Positions 1-9,051 of a stretch of 64,000 nucleotides of DNA are shown in pieces (position 1 is the stretch's first letter; the number at the start of each line of letters is the position of its first letter). Origin of the DNA: CAWDBV01 sp963800705. Lineage in GTDB: Bacteria; Actinomycetota; Thermoleophilia; Solirubrobacterales; 70-9. The notes beneath the pieces were generated by a model. The model did no database searches, was not told where the DNA came from, and worked only from the letters and a program-made list of their open reading frames with translations. The position numbers were made by a program, and so were the translations under genes. Location of the stretch: contig CAWDBV010000007.1 in assembly GCA_963800705.1 (NCBI GenBank), positions 1 to 64,000 of the forward strand, read 5' to 3'.

Positions 1-773
1 AACAGCGGCTCGACCGCGCGGCGCTGCAGGGCGACGAAGGTTGCCAGCAGCACGACGGCGATGGCGATGGGCACGAGCGTCTGTGCCGAGGCCCAGCCGT
101 GCGCCTCGGTCTGCGTGATCCCGAAGACGAGCGCGCCCAGGCCGGCAGTGGCGGTGACCGCGCCCGGCACGTCCAGACGCGGCCGGTGCTCGACGACGCG
201 ATCGGTGAGCAGCCGCGCGGCCATCGCGAGGACGGCGAGCCCGACCGGCACGTTCACCAGCAGCACCCAGCGCCAGGACAGCAGCTCCGTCAGCGCTCCG
301 CCGACCAGCCCGCCGGTGGCCCCGCCGGCGGCGCCGATCGCCATCCACCAGCCCATCGCCCGCGCGCGCTGCGGTCCCTCGACGAACTCGGAGAGGAGGA
401 TCGTCAGCGTGGCGGGGGAGAGGACGGCGGCGCCGAGGCCCTGCACGACGCGGCCGGCCAGCAGCTGACCGGACGAGCCGGCGAGCCCGCCGACGAGGCT
501 GCCGGCGGCGAACAGCGCGACGCCCGCCATGAAGGCCCGCCGCTGGCCGATGACGTCGGCGAGCCGGCCGCCGAGCAGCAGGAACCCGGCGTAGGCGATC
601 GTGTAGCCGTTGACGACCCACTGCAGGCCGGTCGAGCTGAGGTCCAGCGCGCTCTGGATGGAGGGCAGGGCGACGTTGACGACCGAGATGTCCAGCACGA
701 CGAGGAACTGGCCGAGCAGGAGCAGTGCAAGCAGCGCGCGGCCTTCGCGGGAGAGGGGTGTCGAGTCGGGCAT
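1..773 (-). CDS. MFS drug/proton antiporter, DHA2-type (partial, C-terminus outside window)
   Basis: Reading the minus strand from the ATG at 773 gives 257 uninterrupted codons running off the window edge. The protein starts MPDSTPLSREGRALLALLLL and shows the hallmarks of 14-helix DHA2 exporters: helix 1 with VVLDISVVNVALPSI, loop 2-3 motif A (GGRLADVIGQRRAF), a helix 4 arginine segment (LLAGRVVQGLGAAVLSP) and a motif C-like glycine run (GAAGGATGGLVGGAL). It should be an inner-membrane, proton-driven exporter of small lipophilic compounds; the substrate cannot be told. It is divergent from the Dabb gene with only about 20 bases between starts. The fold is clear, the drug-export role is inferred from the family. 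Confidence 0.85.
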   Translation of the reverse strand, partial: MPDSTPLSREGRALLALLLLGQFLVVLDISVVNVALPSIQSALDLSSTGLQWVVNGYTIAYAGFLLLGGRLADVIGQRRAFMAGVALFAAGSLVGGLAGSSGQLLAGRVVQGLGAAVLSPATLTILLSEFVEGPQRARAMGWWMAIGAAGGATGGLVGGALTELLSWRWVLLVNVPVGLAVLAMAARLLTDRVVEHRPRLDVPGAVTATAGLGALVFGITQTEAHGWASAQTLVPIAIAVVLLATFVALQRRAVEPL

Positions 774-794
774 GGCTGCACCTAGACTCGCACG

Positions 795-1106
795 ATGTCC
801 ACGCTGACCGGCGCACGCATCAGGCACACCGTCGCCTTCTCGCTCAGCCATCCCCCAGGCTCCGATGGGGAGGCGGCGTTCCTCGCCGCCGCGGCCGATC
901 TGGCCGGCATCGGAGGCGTCGAGGCCTTCGAGATCCTGCGCGAGGTGTCGCCGAAGAACGGGTTCGCGTTCGGCATCTCGATGGAGTTCGCCGATCGGGC
1001 CGCCTACACGGGCTACAACGAGCATCCGACGCACGTCGCGTTCGTCGAGAGCCGCTGGATTCCCGAGGTCTCGGACTTCCTCGAGATCGACTACGCGGTG
1101 ACCTAG
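795..1106 (+). CDS. Dabb (stress-responsive alpha/beta barrel) domain protein
   Basis: A complete 103-residue protein with the ferredoxin-like Dabb layout: an N-terminal strand ending in a conserved histidine (IRHTVAFSLSH), a central helix, a middle strand (FAFGISMEFADRAAYTGYNEH) and a C-terminal helix-strand (HVAFVESRWIPEV). Such small dimeric proteins occur as stress proteins and as cyclases or monooxygenase-like enzymes in polyketide and aromatic metabolism. The ATG at 795 is the only sensible start; no strong Shine-Dalgarno is visible. The specific role is unknown. Confidence 0.8.
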   Translation: MSTLTGARIRHTVAFSLSHPPGSDGEAAFLAAAADLAGIGGVEAFEILREVSPKNGFAFGISMEFADRAAYTGYNEHPTHVAFVESRWIPEVSDFLEIDYAVT

Positions 1107-1138
1107 ACGAAAAAGGCGCTGTTTGCGGCAAGTGCCAC

Positions 1139-1161
1139 GAGGCCGGGGTTGACCGGCCCTC
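1139..1161. terminator. Imperfect GC hairpin downstream of the Dabb gene
   Basis: GAGGCCGG at 1139-1146 pairs with CCGGCCCTC at 1153-1161 with one bulged base and a six-base loop. It lies about 30 bases after the Dabb stop and has no U-tract, so it is a weak candidate for a terminator. Apart from this hairpin I see nothing recognisable in the gap 1107-1355. Confidence 0.3.
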
Positions 1162-1355
1162 GGTGTCGGACGTAGGTTGATCGCAAGACGCGGTACCGAG
1201 CCGCAGAGAGCGAGGCCAGGGGATGTGAGGCCCGCCGCTCTGAAGCCGGGACGACGCGCACCGCTTGCGGAGCGCGAAGACCGGTGGAGAGCACCCCGGA
1301 GTGGCTCGGGGCCGCGTCTCACCTGTTCTCCGGCGAGCCGGTCACAATCGCCTGC

Positions 1356-2597
1356 ATGCCGACCCTCGCCGACGTCCGCCGCCATGGCCGGCGCCGCTTC
1401 AGCGGACGCGATCCGCAGGAGCGCCACCGCGCGGCGACGCCGCTCGAGCTCCTCTACGACCTGACGATCGTCGTCGCCTTCGGGACCGCGGCGGACGAGC
1501 TCGCGCACTTCGTCGCCGAGGACCACGCGGCCGCCGGCATCGGCGGGTTCGTGCTCGCGGCGTTCGCGGTCAGCTGGGCGTGGGTGAACTACTCGTGGTT
1601 CGCGTCGGCCTACGACACGGACGACTGGGTCTTCCGCCTGGCGACGATGGTGCAGATGGTGGGCGTGATCGTCCTGTCGCTCGGACTGCCGCAGATGTTC
1701 GAGTCGCTCGACCACGGCGAGGACCTCGCCCTCGGTGTCGTGGTCGCCGGCTACGTCGTCATGCGCGTCCCGCTCGTGTTCCTGTGGTGGCAGGTCTCGC
1801 GCCACGATCCCGAGCGCGCGCCCGCGGCGCGCTCCTACATGGTCTCGGTCGGCAGCGCCCAGGTCGGCTGGGTGCTCCTGGCGATCGTCTCGCCGCAGGT
1901 CGCGGCGACGCTGGTCGTCTTCGCCGTGCTGGTCGCGTACGAGATGGCCGGCCCGTTCGTGGCCGAGCACAAGTCGCAGACGCCGTGGCACGCGCATCAC
2001 ATCGCCGAGCGCTACGGGCTGCTGGTGATCATCACGCTCGGGGAGGTGATCATCGGCACCGTCGCGTCGATCAACGCCGTCGTGCACGGGGAGGCGGGCT
2101 GGACGGTCGACGCCGCGCTGCTGGCCCTCGCCGGCGTCGGCCTGACGTTCGGCTCCTGGTGGGTGTACTTCTCGGTCCCCTGGGCCGAGCCGCTCGTGCG
2201 CCACCGCGAACGCGCGTTCACCTTCGGCTACGGGCACCTGTTCGTCTTCGCCGGGCTCGCGGGGATGGGCGGAGGGCTCCACGTCGCCGCGTACGCGCTG
2301 GAGGGCGAGGCGGAGATCGGGCCGGTGGCGGTCGTCCTCAGCGTCGCGATCCCGTTCGCCGTCTTCGGGGCCGCGTTCTACATCCTGTACTCGAGCCTCA
2401 TGCGGGCGCACGACCCGTTCCACCTCGCACTCGTCGCCGCCACGGTCGGCCTGCTCGTGCTCTCGGTCGTCCTCGCGGCGGCCGGCGTGAGCGTGGCGAT
2501 CTGCCTGCTCGTGGTGGCGCTCGCGCCCGCCGTCACGGTCGTCGGCTACGAGGCGCTCGGTCACCGCCACATGGCCGAGGTCGTCGACCGGCTCTAG
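1356..2597 (+). CDS. Low temperature requirement protein A (LtrA) family membrane protein
   Basis: A 413-residue polytopic membrane protein. After a basic N-terminus it carries the LtrA family start pattern (ATPLELLYDLTIVVAFGTAA) followed by about ten to twelve hydrophobic segments, with LVIITLGEVIIGTVASINAV in the middle. LtrA was named for a Listeria cold-growth mutant; the biochemical function is not established. I chose ATG 1356 over an in-frame ATG at 1284 because the latter adds 24 residues unlike the family. The stop overlaps the stop of the convergent P-type ATPase by two bases (shared CTAG). Confidence 0.85.
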   Translation: MPTLADVRRHGRRRFSGRDPQERHRAATPLELLYDLTIVVAFGTAADELAHFVAEDHAAAGIGGFVLAAFAVSWAWVNYSWFASAYDTDDWVFRLATMVQMVGVIVLSLGLPQMFESLDHGEDLALGVVVAGYVVMRVPLVFLWWQVSRHDPERAPAARSYMVSVGSAQVGWVLLAIVSPQVAATLVVFAVLVAYEMAGPFVAEHKSQTPWHAHHIAERYGLLVIITLGEVIIGTVASINAVVHGEAGWTVDAALLALAGVGLTFGSWWVYFSVPWAEPLVRHRERAFTFGYGHLFVFAGLAGMGGGLHVAAYALEGEAEIGPVAVVLSVAIPFAVFGAAFYILYSSLMRAHDPFHLALVAATVGLLVLSVVLAAAGVSVAICLLVVALAPAVTVVGYEALGHRHMAEVVDRL

Positions 2598-4988
2598 GCG
2601 TGCTGCGCGGCACGCGCGTCGAGCACGCGAACGGCCCGCAGCGCGATCGCGAGCAGGACGATCGTGACGACCGCGCCGATCGCCCACGAGGCGACCATCG
2701 CGCCGGTCGGCGTCGCGAGGTCGAAGAAGTCGCGCCCGATCGGGAGCGCCGCGACGATCACGAAGCCGAGCGCCATGAGCCCGCACAGACCCGCCACCCG
2801 CAGGCGCCTTGTGCCCGGCTCGTCCTCCAGCGCCATGACGACCGCGAGGCCCGCGGTCACGACGGTGGCCGCGGTGACCGTCCGCGCCTCCGTCAGCGAC
2901 GTGTCGAACGCGTTGCGCGCGACGAGGTACGCCGTGAGGATCCCGATGCCGGTCGCGAGCCCGGCGGGCAGCGAGAAGCGGGCGATCGCCTTGAGGAAGC
3001 CCTCCGGCCGCCACGGCCCGGTCGACGGCGTGAGCGCGAGGAAGAACGCCGGGATGCCGATCGTGAGCGAGGACGTGAGCGTGAACTGCCGCGGCAGCAG
3101 CGGGAAGACGCCGGTCGTCAGGGCGATCGTCACGAGCAGGAACGCGGTGAACAGCGCCTTCGTGACGAACAGCCGCGCGACGCGCTGGATGTTGCGCAGG
3201 ATCTGGCGGCCCTCGTGGACCATCCGCGGGACCTCGCCGAACTCGCCGGAGACGAGCACGAGGTCGGCGACCGCGCGGGCCATCTGCGTGCCGCTGCCCT
3301 GCGCGATCGCCAGGCGCGCCTGCTTGAGCGCGGGGACGTCGTTGACGCCGTCGCCGAGCATCCCCACGTAGTCCCCCGACTCGGCGAGGACCCGCACGAC
3401 CCGCGCCTTGTCCTCGGGCGAGATGCGGCCGATGGCGGGAGCGGCGCGGACGGCCTCGAGCAGCGCCTCGTCGCCGTCGGGGAGCGCGCCGCCGTCCAGC
3501 GCGGCGGACTCCGCCGGGATGCCCGCGTCGCGGGCGATCGCGCCGACGGTGGCCGGGCTGTCGCCGGATACGACCTTCAGCCCGACCTCCTCCGCGGCGA
3601 AGAAGGCGACCGTCTCGCCCGCGTTCGCGCGCAGGCGCTCCGCGAGGACGACGACGCCGAGCGGGCGCAGCGGCTGGGGCAGCGGCGCGTCGGGCGCGGC
3701 GGGCGGCAGCGGTGCATCGGCCGCGGCGAGCGCCAGCACGCGCCGGCCGGTGGAGGCCTCCTCCGCGGCCCGGCCGCGCAGCCGATCGTCGCCGTCGCCG
3801 GCGAGCAGCGCCTCCGGCGCGCCGAGGATCAGCCGCTCGCCGTCGAGCTCGAGGGCGCTCCAGCGCCGCCGCGAGGAGAACGGCACCTGCGCGGAGGGCT
3901 CCACCGCGTCGGCGTCGCCCGCGAGCCGCGCTTCGTGGACCGCCTCGAGCGTCGCGTTGCGCGAAGGCGAGCTGGCGGCGAACACGCCGAGCGACCGGGC
4001 GAGCGTCGTCGCGGTCGACGCCGCCGGCGGGCACGAGCTCGACGACGCGCAGCGACGCCTCCGTCAGCGTTCCCGTCTTGTCCGTGCACAGCACCGAGAC
4101 CGACGCGAGCGACTCGATCGCGTTGAGCTGCTGCGCGAGGACGCCGCGGCGGGCCATCTTCGCCGCCGAGACCGCCGCCGTGAGCGACACGAGCAGGATG
4201 AGCCCCTCGGGCACGATGTTCACGATCGCCGCGGTCAGCGTCTCGACCGCCTGCGCCTGGCTGACGTCGCGGATCGCGAGCGAGACCGCCAGCGCGACGC
4301 CGAGCGGCACCATCACCGTCACGAGGATGATGAGCAGCCGGTCCATCGCCTTCTCGAGCGGCGAGCGGGGGTGGCGGAAGGCCTTGGCGGTGGCCGCCAG
4401 CCGGGCGGCGCGGCTGTCGGCGCCGACGGCGGTCGCCTCGTAGGTCCCGGCGCCCTCGACGGCGAAGGAGCCGGAGAGGACCGGGTCGCCCACGCCGCGG
4501 ACGACGGGCTCGGACTCGCCGGTCAGGTTCGACTCGTCGAGCGCCAGCCCGTCGACCTGCAGGAGCGTCCCGTCGGCGACGATCTGGTCGCCGCTCTGCG
4601 CGCGCACGACGTCGCCGGCGACGACCTCCTCGATCGGGATCTCGCGGCGTCGCGCGTCGCGGATGACCGTCACGGTCGGCGCCACGAGTGCGGCCAGCTT
4701 GTCCAGCGCGCGCTTGGCGCGTACCTCCTGGAACGTGCCGATCGACGTGTTCGCGACGAGGATCCCGAGGAACAGGGCGTCCTTCGGGTTTCCGAACGCG
4801 ATGGTCATCACCCCGAAGATCGCCAGGATCAGGTTGAAGACCGTGAACGTGTTCGCGATCGCGATCGAGCGGTAGGACCGGCTCGCGCCCTGCTCGTGCG
4901 GGGTCGTGCGCTCGGCGAGGCGCTTGGCGGCCTCCGCCTCGGTCAGGCCGGTCGTCGTCGTCTCGGCGGCGTCGCCGGTCACCGTCAT
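2594..4988 (-). CDS. Cation-translocating P-type ATPase, CtpE-like (one frame change)
   Basis: The span encodes about 798 residues, the usual length for actinobacterial CtpE ATPases (797 in Mycobacterium). In order: N-terminal helices, actuator loop with SNLTGESEPVVRG, a helix with VPEGLILL, the phosphorylation site CTDKTGTLTEASLRVVELVP near 4,080, the nucleotide domain, the hinge MLGDGVNDVPALK near 3,350, and four to six C-terminal helices. No heavy-metal-binding domain or CPC helix is seen, so a Ca2+/Mg2+-type transporter is more likely than a copper pump. A one-base shift near 4,000-4,015, just after VPAGGVDRD, splits the reading frame; both halves join in register, so sequencing error is more likely than loss of function. 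Start at ATG 4988 (MTVTGDAAET). Confidence 0.85.
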
Positions 4989-5026
4989 CGACGGATCATG
5001 ACCGGTCCGCGCAGGTGCTCGCCGCG

Positions 5027-5431
5027 TCAGCCGGGCGGCTGCAGACGCGCCTCCGGCCGCGTGGGATGGAACAGCTCGACCGGGTTGCCGGACGGATCCT
5101 CGACGACGACCTGCCTGCCGCCGACCCCGTCGACGACGTCCGTGCGGAAGGCGACACCGGCCGCACGCAGCGTGGCGGCGACGGCGTCGACGTCCTCCAC
5201 CTCGAGCGCGAACCGGTTCCACCCGCCGGGCTCCGGCACGGCGCCCGGCCGGATCTGGCCGCCCCCCGGCCCGCGGTTCGGCGCGCTGAGCAGCAGCCGC
5301 AGGTCGCCGCGTTCGAGCATCGCGAAGGGCGGTGCGGGGTGCATCACCTCGGTGAAGCCCAGGTGCCCGGTGTAGAAGCCGATGGCCGCGTCGACGTCGT
5401 CGACGATGTACCGCACGCTCACGGTCGGCAT
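5027..5431 (-). CDS. VOC (glyoxalase/bleomycin resistance) superfamily protein
   Basis: A complete 134-residue protein with two beta-alpha-beta-beta-beta modules. It begins MPTVSVRYIVDDVDAAIGFY, the classic opening of the first module, and ends its second module with VEDPSGNPVELFHP, where the glutamate is the usual metal ligand. Members act as metal-dependent dioxygenases, isomerases or antibiotic-binding proteins, so the substrate cannot be assigned. It is transcribed away from the MetE-like gene with about 95 bases between starts. Confidence 0.85.
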   Translation of the reverse strand: MPTVSVRYIVDDVDAAIGFYTGHLGFTEVMHPAPPFAMLERGDLRLLLSAPNRGPGGGQIRPGAVPEPGGWNRFALEVEDVDAVAATLRAAGVAFRTDVVDGVGGRQVVVEDPSGNPVELFHPTRPEARLQPPG

Positions 5432-5527
5432 GCCTGTCTCCCTCCGGTCAGGGTGTGGGGCTGGCGATCAGAAGGCTAGTCGGTGTCGTTGTGCGGAACA
5501 TGGCCTGCACACCGATACGATCGCGCC

Positions 5528-6679
5528 ATGAACCGGAGCACGACACGGACGCTGGCGACCCACGTCGGCAGCCTGCCCAGGCCTCGCGACCTGCTCGCGA
5601 CGCTCCTGGAGAAGGAGGGGGGCCGGGCGGTCGACGAGGATGCGCTCGACGCCCGTGTCCAGGAGGCCGTGACCGAGGTCGTCGGGTTGCAGCGCGACCG
5701 GGGGATCGACGTCGTCAACGACGGCGAGGTCGGCAAGACGAGCTTCCTCGCCTACGTCAACGACCGCCTGGGCGGCTTCGAGCCCATCACCGACAGCGCC
5801 CGCAACCCGTGGGGCGAGTCCCGCGAGGCGCGCGACTTCCCCGAGTTCTACGAGGCTGCCGCCGGCAGCGGCGCCGCCGTCGCGCTCCACATGCGGGCCG
5901 TCGGACCGGTCACCTACACGGGCCACGACGCGATCGCCCGCGACATCGCCCACCTCGAGGAGGCGACGAAGGACGGCGCCGACACGGAGGTCTTCATGTC
6001 GGCGATCTCGCCGACGAACGTCGAGGGCTGGCAGGAGAACGCCTTCTACGACACCGACGAGGAGTTCCTCTACGCGATCGGCGAGGCGATGCGCGAGGAG
6101 TACCTGGCCATCATCGATGCCGGCCTCCTGCTGCAGATCGACGATCCCGGGCTGCTCACGACCTACGCGATGCGGGCCGACTGGACCGTCGAGGACACGC
6201 GCGCGTGGGCGCGCACACGGGTGGAGGCGCTCAACCACGCGCTCCGGGGGATCCCGGCCGACCGCGTGCGCTTCCACACCTGCTACTCGATCAACATGGG
6301 CCCGCGCGTCCACGACATGGAGCTGCGTGACATCGTCGACCTCATGCTCGAGATCGACGCCGGCGCGTACTCGTTCGAGGCCGCCAACCCGCGCCACGAG
6401 CACGAGTGGCGGGTGTGGGAGGACGCGGGGCTCCCCGACGACAAGTTCATCATCCCCGGCGTCGTCACGAACTCGAGCGTCATGGTCGAGCACCCCGACA
6501 CCGTGGCCGAACGCCTCGTCCGGTTCGCGAGCGCTGTGGGCCGCGAGCGCGTGATGGCCGGTGCGGATTGCGGCTTCGCGTCCTTCGCGATCACCGACGA
6601 GCTCGACCGGCGCATCGTGTGGGCCAAGCTCGAGGCGCTGGGGGAGGGCGCCCGCCGCGCCAGCGAGCAGCTCTGGTGA
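5528..6679 (+). CDS. MetE-like cobalamin-independent methionine synthase family protein
   Basis: A complete 383-residue single-barrel protein resembling the C-terminal catalytic half of MetE and epoxyalkane:coenzyme M transferases. Visible motifs: THVGSLPRP at the start, VVNDGEVGKTSF, a zinc-ligand pair HTC near residue 250, a glutamate in SFEAANPRHEHEW, and a second cysteine in AGADCGF near residue 345. Members use zinc to activate a thiol for methyl or alkyl transfer. Without the MetE N-terminal half it is unlikely to be the cell's methionine synthase and may act on a small thiol or epoxide. ATG 5528 is preferred over an upstream ATG at 5483 because the family signature follows directly. 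Confidence 0.8.
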   Translation: MNRSTTRTLATHVGSLPRPRDLLATLLEKEGGRAVDEDALDARVQEAVTEVVGLQRDRGIDVVNDGEVGKTSFLAYVNDRLGGFEPITDSARNPWGESREARDFPEFYEAAAGSGAAVALHMRAVGPVTYTGHDAIARDIAHLEEATKDGADTEVFMSAISPTNVEGWQENAFYDTDEEFLYAIGEAMREEYLAIIDAGLLLQIDDPGLLTTYAMRADWTVEDTRAWARTRVEALNHALRGIPADRVRFHTCYSINMGPRVHDMELRDIVDLMLEIDAGAYSFEAANPRHEHEWRVWEDAGLPDDKFIIPGVVTNSSVMVEHPDTVAERLVRFASAVGRERVMAGADCGFASFAITDELDRRIVWAKLEALGEGARRASEQLW

Positions 6680-7600
6680 CTACCAGGACCTGCTGACGCG
6701 CGGCGTCTTCGTGGTCTTGGCCTCCCTGGCGTCCCGGGCCTTCAGGCGCGGGCTGTCGGCGATGACGCCGCGACGGCGCAGGCCGGCGATCCGGGTCTCG
6801 CCGTCGAAGTCCAGCAGCCGCGCCCTGCGGGCGTCGACGGAGATGTCCAGGCGGAACTGCTCCTGCTCGCCGGGTCCTGTGTCGTCCTGCACGATCTGGC
6901 CGTCGAGCTCCACCCGCGCGCCCAGCCATCCGCCGTCGACGGTGATGGAGACGGTGCTCGACCCGCTGAGGACGACGGACGGGACGAAGCCGGCGTGGTC
7001 GGCGAGCGGCGTGACGACCATCCCGCCGTGGTCGTACGCAAGCAGCGGGCCGTCGGCGGCGAGCGTGTACGCGCTCGACCCCAGCGCGGTCGCGACGATC
7101 ACGCCGTCGCCCGCCGTCCGCGCATAGGGGTCGCCGTCGACGTCGATGGCGAGGATCACCTGCCCGGACCCGCGCCGCACGACGACGACGTCGTTGATCG
7201 CCGTGTCCACGCGGACGCCGTCGCGCTCGATGGCGAGGCCGGTGAGCTCGCGCGCCTCCCAGTCGTCGCCGGCGAGGCGATCCAACGCCGCGCTGATCTC
7301 CGATGCGGGCGCGGACGTGAGCGCTCCGAGGCTGCCCATGGCGATACCGAGCACGGGGGTGCCGGTCCGGCCGGCGCGGTCGAGCGCCCCGAGCACGGTG
7401 CCGTCCCCGCCGATGGCGAGCAGCACGGCGCAGTCGTCCGGCTCGACCGGGTCGGCGACCCGGCGGTCCTGACCGGGCACGAGGACCTGGCCGAGGCGGG
7501 CGCCGTGTGCCTGGGCCCAGGCGCGGACGCTCGCCAGCGCCGCGTCGATGTCGCGGGACGGGTGGACGACGAGGCCGATGGTGTGGACGTCGCGAGCCAT
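6680..7600 (-). CDS. nadK: NAD kinase
   Basis: A 306-residue protein of the NadK/PpnK family, which makes NADP from NAD and ATP in the cytoplasm. The nucleotide-binding GGDGT lies at residues 64-68 (LAIGGDGTVLGALDRAG), followed by the second signature GDGVIVATALGSSAYTLAADGPL that positions NAD, and a C-terminal beta-sandwich. The start MARDVHTIGLVVHP at 7600 is chosen because this strand begins the family fold; an upstream in-frame start would add an Arg/Ser-rich stretch. It sits downstream of the RNB ribonuclease gene on the same strand with 28 bases between them. Confidence 0.88.
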   Translation of the reverse strand: MARDVHTIGLVVHPSRDIDAALASVRAWAQAHGARLGQVLVPGQDRRVADPVEPDDCAVLLAIGGDGTVLGALDRAGRTGTPVLGIAMGSLGALTSAPASEISAALDRLAGDDWEARELTGLAIERDGVRVDTAINDVVVVRRGSGQVILAIDVDGDPYARTAGDGVIVATALGSSAYTLAADGPLLAYDHGGMVVTPLADHAGFVPSVVLSGSSTVSITVDGGWLGARVELDGQIVQDDTGPGEQEQFRLDISVDARRARLLDFDGETRIAGLRRRGVIADSPRLKARDAREAKTTKTPRVSRSW

Positions 7601-7628
7601 GGAGGGAAGGTACGCCCTGGGCGCCCGT

Positions 7629-9002
7629 TCAGACCGCCGTGAAGCGGACGCTGCGCGTCGCGAGGTCGGCGAGCTCGAGGCGGACGGCGACGTCGTTGCC
7701 CGGCGCCGGCGCATGGCCGTCGAGCTTGCCCCGCACCGCGGGCTCGGCGAGCTGCACGAGCTTCTCGTCGACGACGACCGCCGGGAAGACGTCGCCCTCG
7801 CGGCCGGACAGCAGCGCCGCCTCGACGAGGTCGACGACCCCGCGCTCGACGGTCCCGGCGCGCCGCCCCGCTGCCGTCATCGCGTCGGGCAGCGCGGCGA
7901 GCCCGGCGCGGACCCAGTCGGGGACCGGCGTGCCCGCCGACGCGGCGAGGCAGCACTCGGAGACGTAGCGGTCCTGCAGGCGGCGCAGCGGCGCGGTCGC
8001 GTGGGCGTACGCGCGCCGCGATCGCGAAGTGCCAGGCCTCCGCGGGCGGCTCGCCGTCGAACGCGGTGTAGCCCGCGCCGCGGCCGACGCCCGCCGCCTC
8101 GTGCATGAGCGCCGCGTGGGCGGGGAGCGTCGGGATCGAGGCTGCGGACGAAGTCGGGGTAGGACATCGAGCGCGGCCACGACGCGCCGAGCGCGTGCGG
8201 CCTGGCGGCGCAGGCGCTCCAGCGAGCGCTCGTCGGGCGGCGGCTGGGTCCGCAGGATGCCGGTGCCCGGCCCGCAGCATGAGCTGGGCCGCGGCCATGC
8301 CGGTGAGCAGCGAGATCTGCGCGTTGTGGTCCTCGGTCGCGAGCGGCACGCGGTAGCGGACGGTCCAGGACCCGTCCTCGCGCACGACCTCCTGCTCGGG
8401 GATCTCCAGCTGCACGCCGCCGCGGGCGATCTCGAGCGCCAGCCGCCGCTCCCCGACCTCCGCCAGCAGCTCGGCGACCGGCGCGGGGACGTCCGCGTAC
8501 GTGTGCTGCGCGACGCTGCGGACCTCGGCGCGGGCGACGTCGGTGGCGACAGGTTCCCGGCGCCGTCGAGGTCGAGCGTCCAGAGGACGGCCGGGCGTCC
8601 ACTCCCCGGGAGCAGGCTCGCGACGCCCTCCGACAGGGCGGGCGGGTGCAGCGGCGTCTTCGCGTCGGGGGCGTAGACGGTGACGCCGCGCGCGTGGGCC
8701 TCGGCGTCGAGCGGGCCGCCGGGCGCGACGAACGCCGCGACGTCGGCGATCGCGTAGCGGACGCGGTGCCCGTCGCCGCGCCGCTCGATGTGCAGCGCCT
8801 GGTCGAGGTCGCGCGAGCCCGGAGGGTCGACGGTCACGAAGGGGACGTCGACGCGATCGCCCGTCCGCGGCGCGCCGATGGCGCGCACCTCCGCCTCGAC
8901 CTCCGGCGGGAACGCGGTGGGGACGTGGGCCTCGCGGCGGATGGCGTCGAACCCCTCCTGGAGCGCGGCCGCGGGGACGACCCTGATCGGCCGGTGCGCC
9001 AT
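7629..9002 (-). CDS. RNB-domain ribonuclease (RNase II/R-like), with several frame changes
   Basis: Start MAHRPIRVVPAAALQEGF at 9002; total span about 458 codons, as usual for short actinobacterial RNB proteins without cold-shock domains. The catalytic loop is in DPPGSRDLDQALHIE, followed by YAIADVAAFV and a YAPDAKTPLHPPALSEGVASLL segment typical of RNB. Further on, in changing frames, come EDHNAQISLLTGMAAAQLML, MSYPDFVRSLDPD, then AYAHATAPLRRLQDRYVSECC, all RNB family sequence. About five single-base shifts occur between roughly 8,550 and 8,000. The domain order is intact, so I read a functional 3'-5' exoribonuclease with sequencing indels; a real pseudogene is possible. Confidence 0.75.
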   Translation of the reverse strand: MAHRPIRVVPAAALQEGFDAIRREAHVPTAFPPEVEAEVRAIGAPRTGDRVDVPFVTVDPPGSRDLDQALHIERRGDGHRVRYAIADVAAFVAPGGPLDAEAHARGVTVYAPDAKTPLHPPALSEGVASLLPGSGRPAVLWTLDLDGAGNLSPPTSPAPRSAASRSTRTRTSPRRSPSCWRRSGSGGWRSRSPAAACSWRSPSRRSCARTGPGPSATACRSRPRTTTRRSRCSPAWPRPSSCCGPGTGILRTQPPPDERSLERLRRQAARARRVVAALDVLPRLRPQPRSRRSPPTRRSCTRRRASAAARATPRSTASRPRRPGTSRSRRAYAHATAPLRRLQDRYVSECCLAASAGTPVPDWVRAGLAALPDAMTAAGRRAGTVERGVVDLVEAALLSGREGDVFPAVVVDEKLVQLAEPAVRGKLDGHAPAPGNDVAVRLELADLATRSVRFTAV

Positions 9003-9051
9003 CCGCGGCAACCTAGCGTGCACACATCGCGCGCCCGGGCATCATTGGGAC

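Noticed and set aside
1265..4126. Very long plus-strand open frame (953 codons) over LtrA and the ATPase
   Set aside because: Arg/Gly-rich shadow of high-GC codons; the other frames carry clear LtrA and P-type ATPase motifs.
7629..9002. RNB ribonuclease as a decayed pseudogene
   Set aside because: All frame changes are single-base and the protein sequence is family-like throughout in the right frames; nearby essential genes show the same pattern.
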